A DNA stretch of 64,000 nt from JAZSMJ01 sp045535815 (GTDB taxonomy: Bacteria > Bacillota > Clostridia > Oscillospirales > CAG-272), in contig JAZSMJ010000049.1 of assembly GCA_045535815.1 (NCBI GenBank), positions 1 to 64,000 of the forward strand, read 5' to 3'. The translations under genes and the position numbers were made by a program. Each line of letters opens with the position of its first letter. Within the stretch, counting starts at the first letter, position 1. This document shows, in pieces, positions 1 to 8,776 of this stretch. The notes under the pieces are model-generated. The model did not search any database and was not told the origin of the DNA. It worked only from the letters and a program-made list of their open reading frames with translations.

Positions 1-840
1 CTCAATTCTTGCGGGATGAATTCTTCCGTCGGAAATAAGCTTTTCGAGAGTGATTCTGGCAACCTCGCGTCTGATGGGATCAAAGCCCGAAAGCGTAATA
101 GCCTCGGGAGTATCGTCAATAATAAGATCGACTCCCGTCAAAGTTTCGATAGCACGGATATTTCTACCCTCTCTGCCTATGATCCTGCCCTTCATATCGT
201 CGTTGGGCAGAGGAACAACAGAAACGGTAGTTTCGGAAACATGGTCGGCGGCACAACGCTGAATGGCAAGAGAAATGATATTTCTCGCCTTATCGTCAGC
301 CTCTTCCTTAAGCTGAGCCTCGATCTCGTTTATGCGGATAGCAGCCTCGTGCTTTGCTTCCTCTTCAATGCGGGAAACAAGCTCTTCCTTTGCTTCGGAA
401 ACCGAAAGCCCTGCAAGCTTTTCAAGCTTTTCGAGCTGCTGCTGCTTGATCTGCTCGATCTCTTCCTTGAGATCGGTGTTTTCCTTGATCTTTTTGTTTA
501 AGGTCTCCTCTTTTTTCTCAAGAGCCTCGTGTTTGCGGTCAAGTGTTTCTTCTTTTTGCATTACACGTCTTTCAAGACGTGTAACTTCGTTTCTGCGTTC
601 CTTAACTTCGCGCTCAAATTCATTTTTGTTGCGTAAGATCTCTTCTTTTGCTTCTATCAAAGATTCTTTCTTCTTCGTTTCAGCCAGCTTGATGCTTTCG
701 TCAACTATCTTTTTAGCCTGAGCCTCAGCAGAGCCTATCTCTGCTTCAGCAACCTTTTTGCGGTACATTATACCGATGAATATACCAAGCGGAAGTGAAA
801 GGAGGACAGATACGGCTATGGCGATAATTATCTCTACCAT
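1..840 (-). CDS. rny: Ribonuclease Y, N-terminal part (runs off the left edge)
   Basis: RNase Y is the membrane-anchored endoribonuclease that starts mRNA decay in many Firmicutes. The reading frame is open from ATG at 840 to base 1, so 280 codons are visible of roughly 520 usual for the family. Residues 1-25 form a hydrophobic membrane anchor. A long charged coiled coil rich in Glu and Lys follows to about residue 200. Near the window edge lies a KH domain with the GRIIGREGRN motif. The catalytic HD domain would lie outside the window. The start is supported by GGAGG at 846-850. A consensus promoter lies 280 bases upstream, so the mRNA has a long leader. Confidence 0.95.
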   Translation of the reverse strand, partial: MVEIIIAIAVSVLLSLPLGIFIGIMYRKKVAEAEIGSAEAQAKKIVDESIKLAETKKKESLIEAKEEILRNKNEFEREVKERRNEVTRLERRVMQKEETLDRKHEALEKKEETLNKKIKENTDLKEEIEQIKQQQLEKLEKLAGLSVSEAKEELVSRIEEEAKHEAAIRINEIEAQLKEEADDKARNIISLAIQRCAADHVSETTVSVVPLPNDDMKGRIIGREGRNIRAIETLTGVDLIIDDTPEAITLSGFDPIRREVARITLEKLISDGRIHPARIE

Positions 841-890
841 AAGTACCTCCTTCAAACTGTCCGGCGGCTTTAGATGCCGCACGATTTTGT

Positions 891-941
891 TTAGGCAAGG
901 CACTCCCACGAAAAATACTGAGACGCGCATAAAATGCGCAT
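891..941 (-). CDS. Possible 16-residue leader peptide upstream of rny
   Basis: In the rny leader an ATG at 941 sits five bases after an AGGAG ribosome-binding site and opens a 16-codon frame (MRILCASQYFSWECLA) ending in TAA, 50 bases before the rny start. The start codon lies next to a perfect GCGCAT/ATGCGC hairpin (925-939) and a second hairpin (GCGGC/GCCGC) follows the stop. This arrangement could be a regulatory upstream frame. No homology is known to me, and the frame may be accidental. Confidence 0.25.
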   Translation of the reverse strand: MRILCASQYFSWECLA

Positions 942-1129
942 AAATTCTCCTATGATCTATTTTGAATGCCGTAAACGGCGGTTATTCAGAATAAATATTT
1001 AACAGAAATTTATATAATAAGTCTACAGTTCAGCCGTGAGCGGTCCTTGCTGTTTACTTCACATAAAATAATTAATTTATAAACAAAGCCTTATAAAAAC
1101 AGCTATGTCATTTTATTTTATATATTATT

Positions 1130-1158
1130 ATTGTAAACTTATTTTTATTGTCTGTCAA
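1130..1158 (-). promoter_or_regulatory. Sigma-A promoter of rny
   Basis: On the minus strand TTGACA (1153-1158) and TACAAT (1130-1135) are separated by 17 bases. Expected transcription start is near 1122, giving an rny leader of about 280 bases. The stretch 841-1278 holds no large gene, only this promoter, the leader and the rsgA terminator. Confidence 0.75.
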
Positions 1159-1239
1159 GGGTATATTTTGAATTATCCACCCTTTGGGGAAAAATTTAAC
1201 ATTTTACTATAATAAAAATTAAAAAATTGAGCATAAATG

Positions 1240-1270
1240 AAAAAATCCGCCACGTTTTTACGTAGCGGAT
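1240..1270 (-). terminator. Intrinsic terminator of rsgA
   Basis: ATCCGC...GCGGAT stem extended by ACG/CGT with one mismatch and a short A/T loop, followed on the minus strand by a run of six T. It lies nine bases after the rsgA stop. Confidence 0.75.
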
Positions 1271-1278
1271 AACGTTTT

Positions 1279-2214
1279 TCATTTTTTATCCCAGTCATGC
1301 TTATCCTTTATCTCTTTATAAATTTCAAGAAAGCTGTCGTGTCTCTCACGGGGGATGTCTCCGCATCGCACAGCCTCAAGCACGGCGCATCCCTCCTCCT
1401 TCAGATGAGTGCATTTGGTATATCTGCATTTGGTGAGAAGCGGAACAAACTCACGGAAGGTAAGCGGAAGCTCCTCCTTTGAGTAAAAGTCAAATCTTAC
1501 GAAATCAAGCATTGCAAATCCGGGGGTATCCGCAAGATATCCCGTAGAGTCCTTATCCTCAAAAAGCTGTGAGAAGGGATAAAGCTGAACGTGACGAGTG
1601 GTGTGCCGGCCTCTTTCGGTCTTGAGGCTGACGTCTCCGGTCGCAAGCTCAAGCTTTGGGAAGAGCGAGTTCATAAGAGTTGATTTTCCAACACCCGAAG
1701 CGCCTGCAAAGGCACATATCTTACCGCTTGCCTTCTCCTTTATATACGAAAGAAGCTCCGCAGTGCCGCCTCCGTCCTTATCGGTAATAAAAACGTCAAA
1801 TCCGGAGCGGCGGTATATATCTGCGATATGCTCTGCACCCTCTCTGTCAAGGTCTGCCTTGCTTACGATAACGACAGGCTCTACTAAGAGCGCCTCTGCC
1901 GAGGTTATAAGCTTATCGGCAGTCAACAGCGATGGCTGAGGCTTTTTTGCGGCGATGACCGCAAATATTATGTCAAGATTTGCTATCGGCGGACGGATGA
2001 GAATATTTTTTCTGTCAAATATCTCGGTTATGGATTCTGCTCCGTCCGATGAGCTGTCTTCAAACGACACCTTTACTCTGTCACCTATGGCAGGCGTGAT
2101 ATTTTCATGTCTGAAAAGTCCGCGCGCCTTGCATTCAACGCTTTCTCCGCCATCAAGCAAAACTGTATAAAGTCCGCCAAGACCCTTTACGATAATGCCG
2201 TTTTCTTCCCTCAT
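1279..2214 (-). CDS. rsgA: Small ribosomal subunit biogenesis GTPase RsgA
   Basis: RsgA is a GTPase that checks late 30S subunit assembly in the cytoplasm. The 311-residue product has the family layout: an N-terminal OB fold (about residues 1-70), a circularly permuted GTPase domain with the G4-like SKAD motif before the P-loop GASGVGKST and the G3 motif DTPGF, and a C-terminal zinc site CRYTKCTH followed by a further Cys in the order Cys, Cys, His, Cys. Length fits the family. The start is ATG at 2214 with GAGG about ten bases upstream. It lies upstream of rny in the same direction but has its own terminator. The kinase and phosphatase genes often found beside rsgA are absent here. Confidence 0.96.
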   Translation of the reverse strand: MREENGIIVKGLGGLYTVLLDGGESVECKARGLFRHENITPAIGDRVKVSFEDSSSDGAESITEIFDRKNILIRPPIANLDIIFAVIAAKKPQPSLLTADKLITSAEALLVEPVVIVSKADLDREGAEHIADIYRRSGFDVFITDKDGGGTAELLSYIKEKASGKICAFAGASGVGKSTLMNSLFPKLELATGDVSLKTERGRHTTRHVQLYPFSQLFEDKDSTGYLADTPGFAMLDFVRFDFYSKEELPLTFREFVPLLTKCRYTKCTHLKEEGCAVLEAVRCGDIPRERHDSFLEIYKEIKDKHDWDKK

Positions 2215-2309
2215 CCGACTTTTACCTCATCAAAAAATTGTATCTTCTGAAATATTATACCACCAAATTCAGATTTTTTCAATAAGTAACGTCGATGTTA
2301 GCACAAACC

Positions 2310-2340
2310 AAAAACGACCTCGGAGTTTGAGGTCGTTTTT
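2310..2340 (-). terminator. Terminator after the germination gene
   Basis: Perfect 12-base stem AAAAACGACCTC/GAGGTCGTTTTT with a seven-base loop. It can act in both directions, but here it separates two minus-strand genes, so it ends the transcript of the gene at 2497-3894. Confidence 0.8.
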
Positions 2341-2381
2341 TTAATGAAGCACTGTGTTTGTACGGCAGTTTGCAGTATGAA

Positions 2382-2452
2382 AGTTTTTGCCACGCTTTTT
2401 TCAAAAAGCGTGAAAGATATCTTCCACCGCTTTTGGCGGTTGAAGATTCTTT
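2382..2452. repeat. Two adjacent hairpins, probable decayed intergenic repeat
   Basis: CACGCTTTTT/AAAAGCGTG (about 2390-2411) and CTTCCACCGC/GGCGGTTGAAG (about 2423-2446) stand side by side between the germination gene and its terminator. They encode nothing recognisable and look like a remnant of a dispersed palindromic element. Copy number elsewhere cannot be judged from one window. Confidence 0.35.
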
Positions 2453-2496
2453 TCTCCCCGTATTTCTTCGTAAAATCAGCAGAGCACAAAACCCCT

Positions 2497-3894
2497 TCAT
2501 TTCAGCTTTACTCTGAAGAGAAGGCGCTTCATAGCTTGTGAATTCCAGGGTATGAGGGGATAGAGATAGCTTCTCTGTCCGCTCACGGTACGGTTGGTTG
2601 CAATAAAAGCAAGCGATATCACAACACCTGCGACAAAGCCCCACACGCCGAAGGCGGCGGTCAGAATTATTATCAGAGTTCGCATAAATTTGAATGCATA
2701 TCCAAGCTCGAAGCTGGGCTGTGCAAAGTTTGTTATAAGGCTTATCGCCATATAGAATATTACCTCGGGCAACAGCCATCCCGTATCTACGGCAAAATCA
2801 CCCAGAATAAGTCCCGCAACTGCGCTGAGCGAGCTACCGAGCATTCCCGGCGTGTTCATTGACGCAAGCTTGAGGGCGTCAACCGCAAGCTCGACCAGCA
2901 GTATCTGCGCAAGTATGGGTATTGCCGGGACCTCGTCAACCTTTATTATATCAAGCCAGGGCGGTATCACCTGCGGATAGCTTATCAAAAGATACCATAT
3001 CGGCACCAGCAGAAAGGTAACGAGATAGGACAGTATTCTCACTATCCTCATATACGAGCCGGTAAGAGGCGGAAAATAGTAGTCGTTGGTCTCCTGCATG
3101 AAGTCGAAAATTGAGGTCGGCAGTATCATGACAGAGGGTGAATTATCGCAAATTATAATAATACTGCCCTCGAGAATATGCGCCGCTGCGGCATCGGGCC
3201 TTTCGGTGTAGCGTATCTTGGGAAACGGATTATACCATCTGTCCTTTATCAGACACTCCGAGAGCGTTTCCTGACCCATAGTCAAGGCATCTATCTTTAT
3301 TTTATCAAGCTTGCTTTCTATTGCGGATAAGAACTTGGGGTCAACTCTGTCCTTTATATATGCTATCACGACGTCCGTGCGGGACGCACTTCCTATATTT
3401 TTTATCGACATGGTAAGTGCAGTATCACGTATACGTCGGCGTATCAGAGCTGTGTTAAAGACAAGCGTTTCGGTAAATCCGTCACGGGAGCCACGCATCA
3501 CCTTATCGTTTTCGGGCTCCTCTATGCTCCTGGTCGGATATGAACGGGTATCTATTATATACGCCTCGGAAAGCCCCTCAATAATATACACCGCCGCTCC
3601 GCTGAGCACCGAATATATCATCTTATCAAAGCTTGACGTGCGCTCCACCTCAACGTACGGCAGAGTTTTATTTATACTGTCAAGCGACTTTTCCTTTGTG
3701 AAAAACTGCATAAGACGGAGCATTATCGCATCCTTGACAAAGCCGTCGATATAGTACATCGCACTTCTTGAGCCTGCGTCAAGATAGAGATTGCGGCGGA
3801 TAATGTCAAAGCTTTCGCCTAAATTCAGCGCATTATCCATAAATCTCGTATCGCTCTCGTATATTCCAACCATCTTTTTATCCTGAATATTCAT
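2497..3894 (-). CDS. Spore germination protein, GerA/SpoVAF family
   Basis: GerA-family proteins are inner-membrane subunits of nutrient germinant receptors. SpoVAF is a relative linked to the SpoVA dipicolinate channel. The 465-residue product has a soluble N-terminal half with the SpoVAF-like segments SFDIIRR and YYIDGFVKD, then hydrophobic segments from about residue 260 to 450 including a TGSYMRIVR motif. A TTG at 3897 is possible, but ATG at 3894 is better placed, seven bases after GGGAGGA. No GerB- or GerC-type partner is adjacent. I favour a SpoVAF-like role over a full germinant receptor, on wording of the N-terminal motifs only. Confidence 0.88.
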   Translation of the reverse strand: MNIQDKKMVGIYESDTRFMDNALNLGESFDIIRRNLYLDAGSRSAMYYIDGFVKDAIMLRLMQFFTKEKSLDSINKTLPYVEVERTSSFDKMIYSVLSGAAVYIIEGLSEAYIIDTRSYPTRSIEEPENDKVMRGSRDGFTETLVFNTALIRRRIRDTALTMSIKNIGSASRTDVVIAYIKDRVDPKFLSAIESKLDKIKIDALTMGQETLSECLIKDRWYNPFPKIRYTERPDAAAAHILEGSIIIICDNSPSVMILPTSIFDFMQETNDYYFPPLTGSYMRIVRILSYLVTFLLVPIWYLLISYPQVIPPWLDIIKVDEVPAIPILAQILLVELAVDALKLASMNTPGMLGSSLSAVAGLILGDFAVDTGWLLPEVIFYMAISLITNFAQPSFELGYAFKFMRTLIIILTAAFGVWGFVAGVVISLAFIATNRTVSGQRSYLYPLIPWNSQAMKRLLFRVKLK

Positions 3895-4000
3895 CAAAAA
3901 GTCCTCCCAAAATTTTGTATCGCTTTTAGTATGCGCCGCTAAGCAATTTTTATGTTGTTTGCCTATAAAAAAACAGTTTTTGAACTTTTATCTTTTTTTA

Positions 4001-4029
4001 TTTACAAATCTGAGTATATAAGTTATACT
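4001..4029 (+). promoter_or_regulatory. Sigma-A promoter of the lipoprotein/LRR operon
   Basis: TTTACA (4001-4006), 17-base spacer, TATACT (4024-4029). It precedes the ATG at 4073 by about 40 bases. Confidence 0.65.
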
Positions 4030-4072
4030 GATACTGTAAGCAATACAATAAACCGAAGTGAAAGGAGCTTTT

Positions 4073-5671
4073 ATGTTTAACTTGTTGAAAAAAATATCCG
4101 TCTTGTTTCTGATAGCACTCCTTGCTCTTTCCATATGCGGATGCGAGGAGCAGCAGCTTCCCGATAACAGCGAGGCCGTATCTGACGAGGGTGAAAGCAC
4201 AGACACAGACGTAACGGAGCAGTATTGGGATTTAGACGCCCTCTACCTCAAGGGCAAAAGCGATGATATCCACTTCTTTATATACGAGGGCGGTCCCGTG
4301 CAGATGAGCGCAGCAGACGAGAGCGTTTCGTTTGAGGGACTTACCGACGGTGACGCTATCCGTGTCTCTGTCTATACCATAGAGGAGACCTACCCCGGAC
4401 ACGCTAAGGTCTACGCTATCGAAAAGATATCGGACGGTCAGCCGACCGATATAGATAAGGATACCCTCGGCACGCTCTACGAGATGGGCTGGCTGTCGGA
4501 CGATTATGCAAACCTCGACTATACCTCGCAAATCGATCAAGAGCCGGTGGTGCCGTCATATACAATAGTCAGAAATCAGGGCGGTCTTGATTTTCGCACG
4601 GTAAGCGTTCGGAAGGGACACTATATCTATCAGTGGGATTTCCCGGGTGAGTATCTTCTTCTTTTGTCATACGATTATCTTCGTGACGAGGACGGCGATT
4701 TTACAAGGGACGAAAAAGGCTTCCCCGTTTCAGCCTGCAATATGATACTCTATCTTTTCGATCCCGAAAAGGGCGAGATTCTCTCGCAGTGCGAGATTGA
4801 GGACAAATACGTTCCCTCTCAGCTGTCCTACACCCGTGAGGGCTGTATAATATACAACAGCGATTACGATGATGAAACCCAGACCTACACCACCACCTGC
4901 GCCTTTGAGGTAAGCTTTAATGACGGCGTGCTCAGCGCAGTGCCGGTTGAAAAAGAGCCCTATCCGAACATTGAGAGATATCTTGTCTCGCCCGACGGCA
5001 GATACGAGGTCATAAAGCAGATAGACGACGGGATAGGTCACGGCGGTATCTACATCATAGATGAAGACGGAGAAAAGACGCAGATATTCAAAAACGTAAT
5101 GCTTGACGATAAGCTTGACGGTGGCAAAACAGCCGATTTAGGTGACGTTACAGCCTACCATCCGAGGTGCTTTGTTGACGACACCCACTTTATATACACC
5201 TCTACCGGATGGGAGTGGACTTGGGGCTTCGGTGTTTACGATATTGAAACCGGTGAGGCTACGCAGATATCCGATAAAAGCCTGATGCATATGCAGGACG
5301 GATATTTCTACTCGTGGGGCATACACTCCTACGAGCTTGAGAGAATATACCGAATCTCCTTTGAAGGAGAGGAGGAGCTAATCGCCTCTATATACGAAGA
5401 GGACGGAGTTTTTACTCTTCCAAATCAGGTGCACGACTATTCCTTAACGTCGCTCGGCTCGATGTATATAGTATACGACTTCTCCGAGGTAAACAAGCAG
5501 CGCTACGACGGTATGCCAACGGATGAAATCTACGCTCTGCCGATATACGCAACGCTCTACTCGCTTGATTTCAGTGAGGTGCTTGCAGAGCTTGAGATGA
5601 CATACGGAAATATGGAAACCGGCAGATTTATAGCATCGGGCAACACTTTGACCATGCTTTTAGGCGAATAA
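4073..5671 (+). CDS. Secreted lipoprotein of unknown function
   Basis: I do not recognise a family. The 532-residue product starts with a lipoprotein signal peptide with an ICGC lipobox, followed by an acidic Ser/Asp/Glu linker. The rest alternates short beta-rich stretches with aromatic and acidic residues, for example SPDGRYEVI and GGIYIIDEDGE, which recall beta-propeller blades, but no repeat register could be fixed by eye. A GTG at 4058 is in frame, but AAAGGAG at 4061-4067 points to ATG at 4073. The next gene begins two bases after its stop, so both are co-transcribed. A cell-surface role is inferred from the lipobox. Confidence 0.85.
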   Translation: MFNLLKKISVLFLIALLALSICGCEEQQLPDNSEAVSDEGESTDTDVTEQYWDLDALYLKGKSDDIHFFIYEGGPVQMSAADESVSFEGLTDGDAIRVSVYTIEETYPGHAKVYAIEKISDGQPTDIDKDTLGTLYEMGWLSDDYANLDYTSQIDQEPVVPSYTIVRNQGGLDFRTVSVRKGHYIYQWDFPGEYLLLLSYDYLRDEDGDFTRDEKGFPVSACNMILYLFDPEKGEILSQCEIEDKYVPSQLSYTREGCIIYNSDYDDETQTYTTTCAFEVSFNDGVLSAVPVEKEPYPNIERYLVSPDGRYEVIKQIDDGIGHGGIYIIDEDGEKTQIFKNVMLDDKLDGGKTADLGDVTAYHPRCFVDDTHFIYTSTGWEWTWGFGVYDIETGEATQISDKSLMHMQDGYFYSWGIHSYELERIYRISFEGEEELIASIYEEDGVFTLPNQVHDYSLTSLGSMYIVYDFSEVNKQRYDGMPTDEIYALPIYATLYSLDFSEVLAELEMTYGNMETGRFIASGNTLTMLLGE

Positions 5672-5673
5672 AA

Positions 5674-6348
5674 ATGATTAAAAGATTATTAGTTTTATTA
5701 ATACTGACCGCACTGCTGTCGCTTTTCTGCTCGGCATACGACTACAACGAGCAAAGCGTGCTCTATTCGATTGGCGAGGACGGACTCGTCACGATAGAGG
5801 GCTATGCAGGATATGCGTCAGAGCTTGAGCTTCCATCCGAGATAGACGGACACACGGTTGCCTATATAGCAGATACCGCATTTTTCAGAAACAAGACCCT
5901 TTCCACCGTAACAGTACCCGAAACGGTCACCGTTATCGGCAAGAGCGCATTTGAAGACTGCTCCGCCCTTCATACCGTGATTATAAAAGGTGCTCTGGAG
6001 ATAGGAAACAGCACGTTCAGAGGCTGTGACCGTCTGTCGAATATATCCCTTCCGAGCACACTTACCTCAATAGGCGACAGCGCCTTCGAGGGATGCATAC
6101 GTCTTGGCACGGTATATATTCCGCCGTCGGTTTCGAGCATCGGATACGATGCATTTCTGTCCTGCGAAAATCTGACGCTTGACACCTCCGATAATCCCAT
6201 AGCGCAACAATATGCAAAAAGCAATTTTCTCACCGTATTATCGGAAAAAGACCATTCCTTAACGGTAACGGCAGTTGTCCTTACCGCAATACTCGGAGCA
6301 ATAGTACTGATAGCTCCAAAGCTTGTAAAAAGAATAAAAAGCAAATAA
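5674..6348 (+). CDS. Membrane-anchored BspA-type leucine-rich repeat protein
   Basis: The 224-residue product has a signal peptide (about residues 1-20), then four LRR_5/BspA-like repeats of about 23 residues with the pattern I-x-x-x-A-F-x-x-C-x-x-L-x-x-V-x-I-P, and a C-terminal transmembrane helix followed by a KRIKSK basic tail. Such repeats usually serve adhesion or protein binding at the cell surface. It follows the lipoprotein gene with two bases between stop and start and no separate promoter, so the two proteins may act together. Confidence 0.85.
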   Translation: MIKRLLVLLILTALLSLFCSAYDYNEQSVLYSIGEDGLVTIEGYAGYASELELPSEIDGHTVAYIADTAFFRNKTLSTVTVPETVTVIGKSAFEDCSALHTVIIKGALEIGNSTFRGCDRLSNISLPSTLTSIGDSAFEGCIRLGTVYIPPSVSSIGYDAFLSCENLTLDTSDNPIAQQYAKSNFLTVLSEKDHSLTVTAVVLTAILGAIVLIAPKLVKRIKSK

Positions 6349-6349
6349 A

Positions 6350-6384
6350 AAAAGGTCAGCATATCTTTGGTATGCTGACCTTTT
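6350..6384. terminator. Bidirectional terminator between convergent genes
   Basis: 14-base perfect stem AAAAGGTCAGCATA/TATGCTGACCTTTT with a seven-base loop and T runs on both sides. It serves the LRR gene on plus and the glycosidase gene on minus. Confidence 0.9.
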
Positions 6385-6388
6385 TATT

Positions 6389-8707
6389 TTATTTCTCTTC
6401 AAAATATTCGAAGTTAGGTGTAAGTCCGAGAGCATCCTCGATAAGCTCCTTATCGTACCATTCGAGAAATTCCTCGTGGGTGGGCGTATAATACTTACGG
6501 CAGAGTCCGGGCTTGAATACTGTGTGAGCCTCGTTATAGGACCACATAGTCCAGCCGATATCGTAAGCATCAAGCGACTCTCTTGTATCCTTTGTGAACT
6601 CAAGACGCTTTTCGTCCGAGATGCCCCAATCGGGAGACGGTTCACCAAGTATTCTGTCCATGCATCCCCACTCAACTACCATAATGGAGATCTTTCCGCC
6701 GTACTTCTGACGCCAATCGTCAAGGCTCTTGGCACGAACAAAGTGCCAATCTCTGTTGTAGAGGTGCGGAGCGTAGTAGTTCTTATAATATCCGTGACCA
6801 CCGTCGTCTATACCCTTGACGTAGTTGGTGAGGCATCTGCGTGCCTCTGCCTTCTGATCGTCCGGCACCTTAGCTATAATGCGCTCTACCTCGTCGGTAT
6901 AGTCAACACCTTCAAGCACGGGATAAGGAATATCCTTGATATACTTCCAGAAGGTATTGCGACGCTCGCCGTACCAGTACCAGCCGATAGTATAGGGCTC
7001 GTAGGAGGTGTAGCTGTAGATGAGGTTTGTATCGGATGCAGGGGACATCAGCTTCAGGCGCTCGATGTTTCCGAATCTGTCGCAAGAAGTAATGAGAGTG
7101 TGATCGGGAAGCTCGTTTCTGGTTGCGCCCCAGATACGGTCGCTCATCCACGACCATCTCTCCTCGGGAACGTTTGCGCCCGATTCGGTCATAAGCTGAA
7201 GAACGACGTGATCTGCATCCCAGGTATTTCTGATATAACGAGCGAAGTCGCCGTACCAGCGAACGAGCTTTTCAAAGCGCTCGCCGTCCTCGTTTTCGCA
7301 AAGGTGGTCGGGCTTGAGTCTGCGCTCGGGGTGCAGACAGATAAGGCAGATATAGTCTCTTGAGATAACGTAATCCACCAGCTTCTTATAGTAAACGAGA
7401 TTGCCCTCGATAAAGTCTCCGTTTTCTGCCATGATCTGATTGGGCGTGAGAAGAAGCTTAACGTGATCAAAGCCCATAGCTATAATGTTGTCTATATCGT
7501 CGAGGGTAACTGTCTGTCTTTCAAATGAAAGAGGAGTTGCTCTGAGGAGCTGACGTCTGTCAAGGGTAAGACCCTTCTTTATGTTGAGTCTGGGCTTTAC
7601 GGGCTCAAGCGAATCGTCACAGACCGTGTCGGTTATCTCGCAGGGCTTCTTTGCACCGGCATATATAGCCGCCTGTGCCATAGATCCGTCAAGCGATTCT
7701 ATACCGCCAAAGCCGCCTATCCAGAGCGTATCGTATGCACAGAGAGCAGAGCCCTTGCATTCAAGCGTCTTTACTGCCTCGCCGTCAACGTAGTATATAA
7801 AGGTAGCTCCGTCGTAGGAAACGCAAACGTGATGCCACTTGCCGTCGTTTATCTTATATCCGCTGCTCTCAAGTCCGCAGATACCGTCTGCCTCGAAAGC
7901 AAGCTCCATAGTATCCTTCTGACAGAAGAGTCTCCAAGAGTTAACGGGGCGATGAAGCACGCTTTTTACAATGCGGATGCTTGACAGACGCATTGTAACC
8001 CGTCTTTCGATTCCGTCGTACAGACGGAATGACTTGATCTTGGAGAAGTCAACATCGCCTGCAGATACGTCGTTTACCTTGAGAGAAACAACGTTGTATC
8101 CCTCGTTAAGACCTGCGAGCTTCCAGAAGGCTCGCTTTCCGTTTTCGTCGATAAGCTCTACGCCTGCAGCATCCCACTTGAACGCTTCAACGTCATCTAT
8201 AAATACGTCGAGCTTGATTATACCGTTTTCTCTGTATGCGGAAAGATCGGTTATTCCGGGAAGATCAACGCAGAATTCGTCGCAGTTATCGGAAACTGCC
8301 TCGACGTAATGCACTCCTGCAAGGTCAGTACCGTAGGAAACGCCTGCAAGACCTCTCCAGCCTTCGTTTTCGGTGCAACTTAGGAGAACAGTTTCGTTTT
8401 CCTCGGTAAAGTAAGGCTGCTCACCCTGCGCAAGAATTACTCTGTCCTCGTTTTCTCTGGGCGGGATCATGGTCCATGCAGACAGCGTGAAGCTATCCTT
8501 GATAGCAGTTCTTCTGCCCTTTGCCCACGCATAAGAGCCCTCTGTGGAGAAATCAAGCACACGGCCGAAGTTAACGCTGTTCAGCCACACGCCCCATTTC
8601 ATCTGCGCATCCTCACCGTAGCGGACAAAGCTCGCTATCTTACCGTCTTTTTTAAGTCCGTCGTTCAGCTGCCACGCAGCGAACGCTTCGCTTGTTCTTT
8701 TGATCAT
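6389..8707 (-). CDS. ConA-like (LamG) plus GH5-like glycoside hydrolase with an inserted beta-domain
   Basis: A 772-residue enzyme without signal peptide, so probably cytoplasmic. Residues about 40-370 are a LamG/concanavalin-like jelly roll (FTLSAW, DGKWHHVCVSYDG, DGSMAQAAIY). It is interrupted at about 107-262 by a second beta-rich domain that reads like a carbohydrate-binding module (LNEGYNVVSLKVND, DFSKIKSFRLYDG). Residues about 385-760 form a GH5-like TIM barrel with the candidate acid/base Glu in LMTESGAN (about 506) and nucleophile Glu in MVVEWGCMD (about 677). Start ATG 8707 with AGAGG upstream. It lies 69 bases downstream of a shorter paralogue. The substrate is unknown; a beta-glycan oligosaccharide is plausible. 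Confidence 0.82.
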   Translation of the reverse strand: MIKRTSEAFAAWQLNDGLKKDGKIASFVRYGEDAQMKWGVWLNSVNFGRVLDFSTEGSYAWAKGRRTAIKDSFTLSAWTMIPPRENEDRVILAQGEQPYFTEENETVLLSCTENEGWRGLAGVSYGTDLAGVHYVEAVSDNCDEFCVDLPGITDLSAYRENGIIKLDVFIDDVEAFKWDAAGVELIDENGKRAFWKLAGLNEGYNVVSLKVNDVSAGDVDFSKIKSFRLYDGIERRVTMRLSSIRIVKSVLHRPVNSWRLFCQKDTMELAFEADGICGLESSGYKINDGKWHHVCVSYDGATFIYYVDGEAVKTLECKGSALCAYDTLWIGGFGGIESLDGSMAQAAIYAGAKKPCEITDTVCDDSLEPVKPRLNIKKGLTLDRRQLLRATPLSFERQTVTLDDIDNIIAMGFDHVKLLLTPNQIMAENGDFIEGNLVYYKKLVDYVISRDYICLICLHPERRLKPDHLCENEDGERFEKLVRWYGDFARYIRNTWDADHVVLQLMTESGANVPEERWSWMSDRIWGATRNELPDHTLITSCDRFGNIERLKLMSPASDTNLIYSYTSYEPYTIGWYWYGERRNTFWKYIKDIPYPVLEGVDYTDEVERIIAKVPDDQKAEARRCLTNYVKGIDDGGHGYYKNYYAPHLYNRDWHFVRAKSLDDWRQKYGGKISIMVVEWGCMDRILGEPSPDWGISDEKRLEFTKDTRESLDAYDIGWTMWSYNEAHTVFKPGLCRKYYTPTHEEFLEWYDKELIEDALGLTPNFEYFEEK

Positions 8708-8776
8708 AACAATTACCTCTCGTTACAATGCGGTTATTTTATTTGCCCCTGTTTCCCTTTAAATTCTTGAAAAATA

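Noticed and set aside
2279..2779. A 166-codon minus-strand frame over the end of the germination gene and its terminator
   Set aside because: It runs through a clear terminator hairpin and overlaps a well-supported gene in another frame.
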